Notes under the pieces: generated by a model
What the model was told of the DNA's origin: nothing
Databases searched by the model: none
What the model saw: only the letters and a program-made list of their open reading frames with translations
In this document: one piece after another, positions 1-8,156 of the stretch
Layout: every line of letters starts with the position of its first letter
Numbering within the stretch: position 1 is the first letter of the stretch
Assembly (NCBI GenBank): GCA_944371305.1
Contig: CALVXM010000010.1
Span: 1 to 40,418 of the forward strand
Direction of reading: 5' to 3'
From: an uncultured Bacilli bacterium
GTDB lineage: Bacteria > Bacillota_I > Bacilli_A > RF39 > UBA660
Length of the DNA: 40,418 bases
Translations under genes and position numbers: made by a program

Positions 1-82
1 ATAATAAATCAAAAAAATATAAATAGAAAGGGATCAATCAAATAGATTAATATTTCTATAAGATTGATTATACGAGATTTAT

Positions 83-822
83 ATGAGAAAAAAAGGATTT
101 ACATTAATCGAATTATTAGCAGTAATATCATATTTGCTATAATAGCTTTGATAGCCACACCAATTGTATTAAATGTGATTAATGATGCGAGAAAATCAGC
201 TGGACTATCAGAAACAGAGATGATAATGAGTGGCATCAACAATTATTGTGCGACATCAGCAATGAAAAATCAATTAGATGGAAGTGTTGATATATGTACA
301 GATGATGATGGAGTAACTATTGATGATGTAAGCAAAATGGTAAGTTTAGGAAATGCTGAAGTATTAGAAGTAGAATACAGTAATAGTAAAGTAACCAAAT
401 TAAAAGTCAAAAGTAATAACTATGAATTTGAATTACAACCAGATGGCAGTTTTAGTGTTAATGGAGAAACAACAGATCCAGTAGATCCAACCCCAGAGGA
501 ACCAGAAGGAGAAAGCTTAATAACAACATTATTAGAACAAGTTGGAACCAAAGGATTAGTTCAAGATGAAACAAATAGTAATATCTATTATTATGTAGGT
601 GGAAAAGATTCCTATTTAGACATAAAAGATTATTTTTGGTTAGGGAATCGTGAGAGTTCGTCTGACATTCGTAGCGTGAGCGACAGTGGTATATCCAGCA
701 GCGTCGACCGTCCGTCGGATGCGTATGGCGTGCGTGCAGTTCTCTATCTGAAGTCAGGGGCTTCAGCCTTAACCTTCACAGGAGGAAATGGAACGGCCCA
801 GTCACTTTATGAACTAAACTAA
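83..822 (+). pseudogene. Type IV prepilin-like surface protein with C-terminal lectin-like module; frameshifted near the N-terminus
   Basis: ATG at 83 opens MRKKGFTLIELLAVI, the class III prepilin signal with methylation site (GFTLIE), but that frame stops at 140. One frame over, the text continues as IFAIIALIATPIVLNVI up to the stop at 820. A single missing base near 128 explains both halves; restoring a G would give AVIVIFAIIALIATP. An alternative TTG start at 64 runs open through the region but destroys the signal peptide. The middle holds an acidic, Pro-rich linker (about residues 135-150 of the open frame). The C-terminus has YFWLGNR and later GVRAVLYLKSG and TGGNGTAQS, a pattern I associate with C-type-lectin-like (FISUMP/DUF6273-type) modules of gut Firmicutes. 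The part between these motifs looks shortened. Bases 649-740 are GC-rich and A-poor, unlike the rest of the window. No strong ribosome binding site precedes ATG 83. It may be a true pseudogene or an assembly error. Confidence 0.72.
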
Positions 823-872
823 TTTTAAAATATAAAAAAAACTCAAAAAAAGGTTTATTTTTCTAAACATTA

Positions 873-881
873 TGATATAAT
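873..881 (+). promoter_or_regulatory. Extended -10 promoter for rpsB-tsf
   Basis: TG-A-TATAAT: TG at 873-874 and TATAAT at 876-881. No good -35 box is visible 17 nt upstream, as expected for an extended -10. Transcription from about 888 would give a leader of nearly 150 nt before rpsB, far longer than at other promoters in this window. Confidence 0.7.
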
Positions 882-896
882 ATTAATGGCTTTTTT

Positions 897-990
897 AAAC
901 CGCTGGACATTCGGGGCTTGCTATAATTAGAAAATGTCACAAAACACAAACATGAATTTTCAGGCCGAGTGCTTTATTCTAAAGTGGTAT
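897..990 (+). promoter_or_regulatory. Structured leader RNA upstream of rpsB, probable S2-responsive element
   Basis: Three helices can be drawn by hand. ACCGCT (899-904) pairs with AGTGGT (983-988). GACATT (906-911) pairs with AATGTC (933-938). The loop of that hairpin, GGCTTG (915-920), pairs with CAGGCC (961-966), forming a pseudoknot. A competing hairpin GCTTTA/TAAAGT (971-976 with 980-985) would exclude the outer helix and could be the switch. The element is GC-richer than its surroundings, sits between the promoter and a strong AGGAGG site at 1021, and precedes rpsB, which is autoregulated by S2 in other bacteria. That S2 binds this element is inference. Confidence 0.6.
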
Positions 991-1034
991 GATTTTGAAA
1001 TGTTTGAAAGTAATAACAAAAGGAGGAATAAAAT

Positions 1035-2054
1035 ATGGCAGTTGTGTCAATGAGTTATTTACTTGAAGCTGGTGTTCATTTTGGACATCAAACTAAAAGA
1101 TGGAATCCTAAGATGAAAGAATATATCTATACTTCTAGGGATGAAATTTACATTATCGATTTACAAAAAACAGCTAAGAAAATTGATGAAGCTTATGAAG
1201 CTTTAAAAGAAATCGTTACTAATGGTGGTAAAGTTTTATTTGTTGGAACTAGAAAACAAGCTCAAGAAGCAATTAAAGAAGAAGCAATTAGATCAAATTC
1301 TTTTTATGTAACAGAAAGATGGTTAGGTGGTACTTTAACTAACTTTAAAACAATTAGAAGAAGAGTTAGAAGATTAGAAGAAATCGAAAAAATGGAAACT
1401 GATGGAACTTTTGATTTATTACCTAAAAAAGAAGTTGTTGGTTTAAAGAAAGAATATGCTAAATTAGATAATTTATTATGTGGTATTAGAGAAATGAATA
1501 AATTACCTCAAGCTATCTATATTGTCGATCCTTCTAAAGAAGAAATTGCTATTAAAGAAGCAAGAAAATTAAATATTCCAGTATTTGGAATTGTTGATAC
1601 TAATTGTGATCCAGATATGGTTGATTATGTAATTCCAGCTAATGATGATGCTATTAGAGCTGTAAAATTAATCACAAGTGTTATGGCTAATGCTATTATC
1701 GAAGCTAATGGTGGTGAAATAATCGATTATGTTAGTGATAAAAACAAAGATGAAAATGCTACAGAAGTAATGCAAAAAGCATTAGAAACCGTTAAAAAAA
1801 GAGAAGAACGTCCGAGAAAAGAAAATAAAAATTTTAAAAAATCATTTGTAAAAAAAGAAAATAAAAAAGAAGAAGTTGTTCAAGAAACAAAAGAAAAAAC
1901 TGAAAAAGCTGTTGAAAAGAAAGAAGTAAAAAAAGAAAGTAATGTAAATTTAGAATCTTTAACTGTAGCTGAACTAAGAGATTTAGCTAAAGAAAAAGAG
2001 ATTAAAGGTTATTCAAGTATGAAAAAAGCTGAATTATTAGAAGCTTTAAAATAA
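1035..2054 (+). CDS. rpsB: 30S ribosomal protein S2 with extended C-terminal tail
   Basis: S2 joins the small ribosomal subunit late, near the head-body junction, and binds S1 or mRNA-platform elements in many bacteria. The start [19 protein letters not shown] and internal [17 protein letters not shown] and VDTNCDPD are S2 signatures; the S2 fold ends near residue 230. Family members are usually 230-260 residues; this one has 339. Residues about 240-300 are almost all Lys, Glu, Asn and Val. The last 35 residues ([19 protein letters not shown], then [15 protein letters not shown]) look like a Rho-N/SAP-type helical nucleic-acid-binding module. A strong AGGAGG lies 9 nt before the ATG. The gene is followed after 13 nt by tsf, the usual rpsB-tsf pair. 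Confidence 0.97.
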   Translation: MAVVSMSYLLEAGVHFGHQTKRWNPKMKEYIYTSRDEIYIIDLQKTAKKIDEAYEALKEIVTNGGKVLFVGTRKQAQEAIKEEAIRSNSFYVTERWLGGTLTNFKTIRRRVRRLEEIEKMETDGTFDLLPKKEVVGLKKEYAKLDNLLCGIREMNKLPQAIYIVDPSKEEIAIKEARKLNIPVFGIVDTNCDPDMVDYVIPANDDAIRAVKLITSVMANAIIEANGGEIIDYVSDKNKDENATEVMQKALETVKKREERPRKENKNFKKSFVKKENKKEEVVQETKEKTEKAVEKKEVKKESNVNLESLTVAELRDLAKEKEIKGYSSMKKAELLEALK

Positions 2055-2067
2055 GGAGAGATAGTTT

Positions 2068-2940
2068 ATGATAAGTGCTAGTCTAGTAAAAGAATTAAGA
2101 GAAGCAACCGGTGCTGGTATGCTTGATTGTAAAAAAGCCCTAGAAGCTACCAATGGTTCTATTGAAGAAGCTATTAACTGGTTACGTGAAAAAGGAATTA
2201 GTAAAGCTGCTAAAAAAGCAGATCGTATTGCTGCTGAAGGTTTAGCTGCTACACTTATAGATGGTAACAAAGCAGTTATTATTGAAGTTAATTCAGAAAC
2301 TGATTTTGTTGCTAAAAATGACGAATTTAAAGATTTGGTTAATACAATTTTAAGAGCAATTATCGATAGCGATGCCAAATCAAATGAAGAAGTTTTAAAA
2401 TTAGTAGTTAATGGTGAAACTGTTGAAGATTTAATCGTTAATAAGACTGCTAAAATTGGTGAGAAATTATCTTTTAGAAGATTTGAAAAATTAACAAAAA
2501 CTGATAATCAAGTTTTTGGTTCATATTTGCATATGGGAGGAAAAATTGCTGTATTAGTTACTTTATCTAATACGAGTGAAGAAGTTGCTAAAGATGTTGC
2601 TATGCATGCTGCTGCAATGCGTCCAACCGTTGTAAGAAGAGACCAACTATCTAGTGAAGTTGTCGAAAAAGAAAGAGAAATATTAAAAGAACAAGCTATC
2701 AACGAAGGAAAACCTGCTGATATTGCTGAAAGAATGGTTGAAGGTAGATTATTAAAATTCTATCAAGAATCATGCTTAGAAGAGCAAGCATTTGTTAAAG
2801 ACGATAGTATTAATGTTTTAACTTACGTTAAAAATAACGGTGGAACAATCGACAATATGATTAGATTTGAAGTTGGCGAAGGTATGACTAAAAGAGAAGA
2901 AAATTTTGCTGAAGAAGTTGCAAAACAAATGGGTGAGTAA
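2068..2940 (+). CDS. tsf: Elongation factor Ts
   Basis: EF-Ts is the guanine nucleotide exchange factor that recycles EF-Tu from GDP to GTP form. The N-terminal UBA-like domain (residues 1-50) begins ISASLVKELREATGAGMLDC, and the EF-Tu-contacting motif TDFVAKND is at 78-85. Length, 290 residues, is normal. AAGGAGAG at 2053-2060 overlaps the rpsB stop and places the ATG correctly, so the two genes are co-transcribed. A terminator hairpin overlaps the stop codon. Confidence 0.98.
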   Translation: MISASLVKELREATGAGMLDCKKALEATNGSIEEAINWLREKGISKAAKKADRIAAEGLAATLIDGNKAVIIEVNSETDFVAKNDEFKDLVNTILRAIIDSDAKSNEEVLKLVVNGETVEDLIVNKTAKIGEKLSFRRFEKLTKTDNQVFGSYLHMGGKIAVLVTLSNTSEEVAKDVAMHAAAMRPTVVRRDQLSSEVVEKEREILKEQAINEGKPADIAERMVEGRLLKFYQESCLEEQAFVKDDSINVLTYVKNNGGTIDNMIRFEVGEGMTKREENFAEEVAKQMGE

Positions 2941-2953
2941 TCACTCATTTTTT
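2934..2953 (+). terminator. Terminator of rpsB-tsf
   Basis: TGAGT (2934-2938), loop AATC, ACTCA (2943-2947), then six T. The tsf stop codon lies inside the hairpin. The stem is only 5 bp, so termination may be partial. Confidence 0.6.
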
Positions 2954-2961
2954 GTATTTTC

Positions 2962-2999
2962 AAATAAAAAAATTAAAGTCTTCTAAGCTTTAATTTTCT
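2962..2999 (-). terminator. Terminator of the minus-strand carboxypeptidase gene
   Basis: Read on the minus strand, AATTAAAG (2998-2988 region) pairs with CTTTAATT (2978-2971) and is followed by a T-run. The gene's stop codon is in the second arm. The stem is mostly A-T. Confidence 0.55.
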
Positions 3000-4184
3000 C
3001 GATTTTTTTCTTTTTAATTTGTGTCTAACTATTAAAATTACCATAATTATTAATAATATAATTAAAATATTATCGATAAAAAAATTTATAATAGAAAATG
3101 TCAAACCACCACTATAAATAATAGGAATTGTTTTGATTAATTCATTATTTAAAGATACATCTAAAGAACCGATTTGTCCCTTTTTGGTAAAATAACTAAC
3201 TTCTTCTAATCCGTTATATTTAAAATCAAAATCTTCTTTTTTAATATCTTTATTCAAGTATTTAGCTAATGCTTCATCAGCCTTAATTTCTAATTTTTTT
3301 TCTTTACTATTTTTAGTATCTAAAGTAACAAGGGTATCATCTATATTTATAATATCTAAGTAGTGATAATTTGAAGTGTAATAATCATAAATCATGTTAG
3401 CATCCATGACATGAAGAGGAGTATTGCTTTCGCCATCAGCATTAGTAGTTATAAGCATATATTCTACACCATCATAATTAGCAATACTAGATAAGCAATA
3501 TCCTGCTTTAGTTGTGAACCCAGTTTTAGACCCATAAATATATTTATTTTCAATATTATACCTATCTAAATAATTAGAATAAACACTTTTAAATGTTAAT
3601 GAATTATCACTTGTCGTATAACGATCAGTTGTATATATCTGTTTGAACAAAGGATTATTTAGGGCATACTTTAGAATTATACTTACTTCTCTTACTGTCG
3701 AGTAGTGGTTATCAGTATCTAATCCTGAAGTATTGACAAAATGAGTATTCACCAATCCTAATTCTTTAGCTTTAGCATTCATTAAACTGACAAAATTTTC
3801 TTCATTTCCAGCAATATAATAAGCTAAAGTTTTAGTCGCATCAGCGCCTGATGGTAGTAAAACACCATATAATAAATCTAAATAAGTTACTTCTTGATTT
3901 AATCTAAATCCAGCTACTGAAGCATTGGCCTCAATCAAACCTTCTAACCCTTCATATGGGACAATAACTTTTTCATTAACGTCATCAATATTTTCGATTG
4001 CCACAATTGTAGTCATAATTTTAGTTAAACTAGCAATATAAGTTTTTTCATCAGCATTTTTTTCAAAAATAACTTCATCGTCGTTTAAATTATATAAAAT
4101 AGCATGCTCGGAATTTATCTCAAGAGCACTTATATTAAAAGGAATAAAAATAATAAGAAAAAGCAAATATTTTAAATATTTCAT
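2973..4184 (-). CDS. dacA: Serine-type D-alanyl-D-alanine carboxypeptidase (PBP5/S11 family)
   Basis: Low-molecular-weight penicillin-binding protein that removes the terminal D-Ala from peptidoglycan pentapeptides outside the membrane. A signal peptide spans residues 1-20 (ends NISA). The active-site SxxK is S52-L-T-K55, and KTG is K219-T-G221 within YGSKTGF. The second motif, normally SxN, reads S112-G-A followed by D. A beta-rich C-terminal domain follows, and then a membrane helix (about 365-390) with a basic tail, RHKLKRKKSRK, that anchors the protein. GGAGG lies 5 nt before the ATG. It starts 8 nt after the yigZ-like gene and is probably co-transcribed with it. The family is clear; the gene name is by analogy. 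Confidence 0.92.
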   Translation of the reverse strand: MKYLKYLLFLIIFIPFNISALEINSEHAILYNLNDDEVIFEKNADEKTYIASLTKIMTTIVAIENIDDVNEKVIVPYEGLEGLIEANASVAGFRLNQEVTYLDLLYGVLLPSGADATKTLAYYIAGNEENFVSLMNAKAKELGLVNTHFVNTSGLDTDNHYSTVREVSIILKYALNNPLFKQIYTTDRYTTSDNSLTFKSVYSNYLDRYNIENKYIYGSKTGFTTKAGYCLSSIANYDGVEYMLITTNADGESNTPLHVMDANMIYDYYTSNYHYLDIINIDDTLVTLDTKNSKEKKLEIKADEALAKYLNKDIKKEDFDFKYNGLEEVSYFTKKGQIGSLDVSLNNELIKTIPIIYSGGLTFSIINFFIDNILIILLIIMVILIVRHKLKRKKSRKLKLRRL

Positions 4185-4192
4185 AAAACCTC

Positions 4193-4762
4193 CTACATAT
4201 ATATTTTTTTGATTATTTCAACATCACTAATTTGTTTCAATTTTTTAGATAGTTTTTTAAATTCATCACAAGTTATATTCGCTTTATAATTTAGTATTTC
4301 TTCAAAATCTTTAGTAATGATTTGACTATTATTTAATAGATATTCAATTTCTTTTAAATTTTGATAAGTAAATGAAACATTGATTAAAAAACCTTCTTTT
4401 AAATCTTTGGTTATTAAAGCTGATTTGGCGGCTTTACCATAAGCTCTAATTAGACCACCAGCGCCTAATTTAATTCCTCCAAAATATCTTACAACTATAC
4501 ATAAAACATAATTAAGATTTTCTTTTTGTAATACATTTAAAATTGGTAATCCAGCAGTACCTTGTGGTTCTCCATCATCACTAGTTCTGATGAAATTATC
4601 GATAATATAGGCATAACAGTAATGCGTAGCGTCCCGATAAGTATCTTTAATTTCTCTTAACTTTTTATTTACATCTTCTATGCTACTGACATTATAGATT
4701 AGAGATATAAAACGAGATTTGTTTATAATTAATTCGTTTTTATTATCAATTACCGTTTTCAT
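4193..4762 (-). CDS. yigZ: YigZ/IMPACT family protein (UPF0029)
   Basis: Carries the family hallmarks DDGEPQGTAGLPIL (residues about 60-73) and RYFGGIKLGAGGLIRAYG (about 92-109). Members have an RNase PH/EF-G-like N-terminal fold and a ferredoxin-like C-terminal domain. Their relatives in eukaryotes (IMPACT) modulate GCN2, but the bacterial role is unsettled. The length, 189 residues, is slightly short of the usual 200-210. An AGGTGA site precedes the ATG. It leads a two-gene minus-strand unit with the PBP5-like gene and diverges from the radical SAM gene, with only 65 nt between. Confidence 0.9.
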   Translation of the reverse strand: MKTVIDNKNELIINKSRFISLIYNVSSIEDVNKKLREIKDTYRDATHYCYAYIIDNFIRTSDDGEPQGTAGLPILNVLQKENLNYVLCIVVRYFGGIKLGAGGLIRAYGKAAKSALITKDLKEGFLINVSFTYQNLKEIEYLLNNSQIITKDFEEILNYKANITCDEFKKLSKKLKQISDVEIIKKIYM

Positions 4763-4777
4763 AATTTCACCTAATTA

Positions 4778-4806
4778 ATTATAACTTATTATTTCAAATA
4801 AGTCTA
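4778..4806 (-). promoter_or_regulatory. Promoter of the yigZ-like/dacA unit
   Basis: On the minus strand, TATAAT at 4783-4778 with a 17-nt spacer to TAGACT at 4806-4801, a partial match to TTGACA. Confidence 0.5.
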
Positions 4807-4811
4807 GATTG

Positions 4812-4820
4812 TGTTAAAAT
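4812..4820 (+). promoter_or_regulatory. Extended -10 promoter, predicted leaderless transcript
   Basis: TG at 4812-4813, then TAAAAT at 4815-4820. The expected start point, about 7 nt on, coincides with the ATG at 4828, and no Shine-Dalgarno sequence is visible. The radical SAM mRNA may therefore be leaderless. Confidence 0.5.
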
Positions 4821-4827
4821 AAATGGT

Positions 4828-5622
4828 ATGAAAAAGTTTAAAAAAATTTATGTTGAAATAACTAATATTTGTAATTTAAATTGTCCATTTTGTTCTAAGG
4901 ATAACAATAAATTAAAAGAAATGACAAAAGAAGAATTTGAATACATTTTAAAAAAAATAAATAATTATACCGATTATCTTTATTTACATGTTAAAGGAGA
5001 ACCATTGTTACATTCTAAATTAAATGAGATAATTGAACTATGTGATAAATATCATAAAAAGGTTAATATCACAACTAACGGAACATTACTAAAAGACAAC
5101 TTAGAAATAATGAAAAAAGTAAGACAGATAAATATTTCATTACATAGTTTATTAGATAAAGAAAAATTATTTGATATTTTAAAGTGTGGTGATTATTTAT
5201 CTGATAATAACGTTCAAGTTGTTTATCGTTTTTGGACAGAAAACAATAGTGATTTAATTGAAAAAATTTTAAATTATTATAATTATAATAAAGATATAAC
5301 TAATAATATGAAATTAAAAAATAATCTTTATTTAAATAGATCTTTTGAATTTATTTGGCCTAATTTAAATAATAATTTTATAACCGATCAAGGAACTTGT
5401 TATGGGCTAAATACTCATATCGCAATACTAGTTGATGGAACTGTTGTTCCTTGTTGTTTGGATAGTAATAAAACTATTAATTTAGGTAATATTTTAGAAG
5501 AAAATTTAGAAGATATATTAAATAAAGAAAAAACACAGAAAATCTTAAAAGGATTTAAAGAAAATAAATTAATCGAACCACTATGTCAAAGATGTGATTT
5601 TAGAAAGAAGGTGTTTAAATGA
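4828..5622 (+). CDS. Radical SAM protein with SPASM-like C-terminus
   Basis: CxxxCxxC for the radical SAM [4Fe-4S] cluster is C15-x3-C19-x2-C22 (ICNLNCPFC). A second cysteine set, C191, C209-C210, C253 and C256 (PLCQRC), sits where SPASM domains bind auxiliary clusters. This layout is typical of enzymes that modify peptides or proteins or mature other enzymes; the substrate cannot be told from the sequence. No obvious precursor peptide is adjacent. At 264 residues it is short for a SPASM enzyme. The stop codon overlaps the uvrC start (ATGA), so the two are translated from one mRNA. Confidence 0.88.
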   Translation: MKKFKKIYVEITNICNLNCPFCSKDNNKLKEMTKEEFEYILKKINNYTDYLYLHVKGEPLLHSKLNEIIELCDKYHKKVNITTNGTLLKDNLEIMKKVRQINISLHSLLDKEKLFDILKCGDYLSDNNVQVVYRFWTENNSDLIEKILNYYNYNKDITNNMKLKNNLYLNRSFEFIWPNLNNNFITDQGTCYGLNTHIAILVDGTVVPCCLDSNKTINLGNILEENLEDILNKEKTQKILKGFKENKLIEPLCQRCDFRKKVFK

Positions 5623-7385
5623 TTAAAGATAAATTATCATTAGTTCCTCAAAAACCAGGCTGTTATTTGATGAAAAATAAAGATGGAAACATTATCTATG
5701 TCGGTAAAGCTAAAAAATTGAAAAATAGATTAAGTTCTTATTTTAGAGGAACACATTTTGGTAAGACCGCTAAATTAGTAAGTGAAATAGTCGATTTTGA
5801 TTATATGGTTGTTAATACAGAAATGGAAGCTTTAATCTTAGAAAATAATTTAATTAAACAATATGATCCAAAATATAATATTTTATTAAGAGACGATAAA
5901 AGTTATCCTTATATCGAACTTACAAATGATAAAGTACCGCGTTTAACGATTGTAAGAAATCTTAATCGAAAAAAAAATTTAAATCATTTATATGGACCTT
6001 ATCCTAATGTTACTGCAGCAAGAAATACTGTTAATTTATTAAATAGAATGTATCCACTAAGAAAATGTAACAATTATGGCAAAAAACCTTGTCTTTATTA
6101 TCATATCAATCAATGTTTAGGTTATTGTACTAATGAAGTTTCGCAAGATAAAATTGATAGCATGCGTAATGAGATAATTAAATTTTTAAAAGGTGATCAT
6201 AGTTTAATAACCGATAAAATAAAAAAAGAAATGCTTGAAGAAAGTGAATTAATGCATTATGAAAAAGCTAAAGAATTAAAAGAATTATTAGATTATATTG
6301 AAATAGTTCTAACTAAGCAACAAGTTGAGATGGGGGATATGATTGATCGTGATGTCTTCGGATTTTATAGTGATAAAGGCTATTTATCACTACAAGTATT
6401 TTTTATAAGAGGTTCAAAATTAATCGGCAAACATTCAAAAATTTTTCCTTTAATTGACGATTTATCTGATAGTGTTACTAGTTATATCACCAAGTTTTAT
6501 GATAAAGATATTATCAAACCGAAAGAAATTTTAGTTCCTAATGATTTAGATACTGATTTAATTAGTGAATATTTAGGTTTAAAAGTAATAAACCCTATTA
6601 AAGGAAATAAGAAAAAAATCGTCGATATGGCAATTAATAACGCCAAAATATTATTAAATGAAGAATTTGAATTAATAAAAAAAGACGAAGAAAAAACAAC
6701 TCTTGCTAACGAAGAATTACAAAATATTTTAAAACTTCCTAAATTAGATCGAATTGAAATATTCGATAATTCAAATCTCTTTGGTAATTTCAATGTTTCT
6801 GGTATGGTTGTTTATATCGATGGTAAAGAAGCTAAAAATGAATATCGTAAATATAAAATCACTGTGGATAAAAATGATGATTATGGTACAATGAGAGAAG
6901 TTATTTATCGAAGATATTTTAGGGTCTTGAAAGATAATTTACCAAGACCAGATTTAATCATTGTTGATGGGGGAATTGGACAAATGCATGTAGCTCGTGA
7001 AATTTTAAACCAATTAAATCTAAATATTATGGTTATTGGGTTAAAAAAAGATGACAAACATGCAACAAGTAAATTATTAGCCTTTGACCCGATTATTGAA
7101 ATTGACATCGATAAAAATAGTAACTTATTTCATTATCTTGAAAGAATGCAAGATGAAGTACATAATTATACTATTAATTATCATAAGCAATTAAGGAGTA
7201 AAGGAAGCTTAGAAAGTATTTTGAGTAATATATCTGGAATCGGTGAAAAGAGAAGGGTAATGCTGTTAAAAAAATATAAGTCAATTAACAAACTAAAAGA
7301 GTTAACTGTAGAACAATTAGAAGAACTTTTACCTAAAGAAGTTGCTATAAATTTATATGAATATTTACAAGAATTTGACAAATAA
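5619..7385 (+). CDS. uvrC: UvrABC excinuclease subunit C
   Basis: UvrC makes both incisions around bulky DNA lesions marked by UvrA and UvrB. The N-terminal GIY-YIG nuclease domain has GCYLM (14-18), YVG (27-29) and the arginine of KNRL (R37). A UvrB-interacting helical pair (MHYEKAKELKELLDYIE) lies near 212-228. The RNase H-like second nuclease domain includes IVDGGIGQM. Two helix-hairpin-helix motifs close the protein (SNISGIGEKRR, and the region near the C-terminus). The length, 588 residues, is normal. AAGGTG precedes the ATG, which overlaps the previous stop. Confidence 0.97.
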   Translation: MIKDKLSLVPQKPGCYLMKNKDGNIIYVGKAKKLKNRLSSYFRGTHFGKTAKLVSEIVDFDYMVVNTEMEALILENNLIKQYDPKYNILLRDDKSYPYIELTNDKVPRLTIVRNLNRKKNLNHLYGPYPNVTAARNTVNLLNRMYPLRKCNNYGKKPCLYYHINQCLGYCTNEVSQDKIDSMRNEIIKFLKGDHSLITDKIKKEMLEESELMHYEKAKELKELLDYIEIVLTKQQVEMGDMIDRDVFGFYSDKGYLSLQVFFIRGSKLIGKHSKIFPLIDDLSDSVTSYITKFYDKDIIKPKEILVPNDLDTDLISEYLGLKVINPIKGNKKKIVDMAINNAKILLNEEFELIKKDEEKTTLANEELQNILKLPKLDRIEIFDNSNLFGNFNVSGMVVYIDGKEAKNEYRKYKITVDKNDDYGTMREVIYRRYFRVLKDNLPRPDLIIVDGGIGQMHVAREILNQLNLNIMVIGLKKDDKHATSKLLAFDPIIEIDIDKNSNLFHYLERMQDEVHNYTINYHKQLRSKGSLESILSNISGIGEKRRVMLLKKYKSINKLKELTVEQLEELLPKEVAINLYEYLQEFDK

Positions 7386-7420
7386 AAAATATTTGCTATT
7401 ATATGTAGCTGGTGAGTTTT

Positions 7421-8122
7421 ATGAAGGATTTACATTTTCTAAATGATGAACATTTTAATGCTTTTTTAACTAATACTAAATATCTCGCTTCTGGGTCAGA
7501 AGGAGAATGTTACAAATTAGTTGATAACACAGTTTTAAAATATTTAAATGGTCCTTGTTACGAAGAAAAAAGTAAAGAAGAATTATTACAATTTAAAAAT
7601 ATCGCGATTCCTAATTTTATATTTGTTAAAAATTTAGTTTATATAAGAGATAGAATAGTTGGCGTTTTAATGCAATATGTAGTTGGTAAATCTGTTTACA
7701 ATGGATTACAACAAATAAAGATATTAAATTTAATAAAAGCTTTTGACGATTTAATAAAAGCTACTAAGAATTTATCAGAACAAGGAATACGAGTTGATGA
7801 TACAGCTACTTCCAATATGATTTATAATAAAAATCGCTTTTATCTTATTGATACTATCAATTATAAAAAAGAAAGTAATCCTTCTCAAATATTTAAAAGT
7901 AATATGCATGATTTAAGTTTAAATCTTTATGAGAGTATTTTAAATCGTGAAATTTTACAATTTATGAAAACAATTCCTGAGATAAAAGATTTTAATTTAG
8001 ATAGTAATCTTCTAATAAATCCAAGTTATGTTCTTAACGTATTACTAAATAAATTAAATGAATATTTTGGATATGAAATAAAAAATATTAAAGAAGCTAG
8101 TAAAAAATTAAATAAATGCTAG
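7421..8122 (+). CDS. Protein-kinase-fold protein of unknown function
   Basis: The sequence follows the kinase fold in miniature: a glycine-rich loop (ASGSEGECYKL), a lysine strand (NTVLKYL), a catalytic-loop-like stretch with D and N six residues apart (RVDDTATSNMIY) and a metal-site-like LIDT. The HRD and DFG motifs are both altered, so it could be an atypical kinase, a small-molecule phosphotransferase or a pseudokinase. GTG at 7412 is in frame, but GGTGAG at 7411-7416 is better read as the ribosome binding site for ATG 7421, giving 233 residues. It follows uvrC after 35 nt and ends in a strong terminator. Confidence 0.62.
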   Translation: MKDLHFLNDEHFNAFLTNTKYLASGSEGECYKLVDNTVLKYLNGPCYEEKSKEELLQFKNIAIPNFIFVKNLVYIRDRIVGVLMQYVVGKSVYNGLQQIKILNLIKAFDDLIKATKNLSEQGIRVDDTATSNMIYNKNRFYLIDTINYKKESNPSQIFKSNMHDLSLNLYESILNREILQFMKTIPEIKDFNLDSNLLINPSYVLNVLLNKLNEYFGYEIKNIKEASKKLNKC

Positions 8123-8133
8123 CTTCTTTTTTT
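8093..8133 (+). terminator. Terminator after the kinase-like gene
   Basis: GAAGCTAG (8093-8100) pairs perfectly with CTAGCTTC (8119-8126) and is followed by seven T. The stop codon lies in the second arm. Confidence 0.85.
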
Positions 8134-8142
8134 CTAATTTGT

Positions 8143-8148
8143 TATAAT
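8143..8148 (+). promoter_or_regulatory. -10 box of tRNA-Arg
   Basis: TATAAT at 8143-8148, nine bases before the mature 5' end of the tRNA. No clear -35 box; the upstream bases belong to the preceding terminator. Confidence 0.6.
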
Positions 8149-8156
8149 TGATTTAT

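Noticed and set aside
921-928. TATAAT at 922-927 as an rpsB promoter
   Set aside because: The only -35-like hexamer (TGGACA at 904) is 12 nt away, too close, and these bases form the loop of the leader hairpin.
2046-2702. Minus-strand frames opposite tsf
   Set aside because: Shadow frames of a clearly recognisable gene, with no ribosome binding site or family match.
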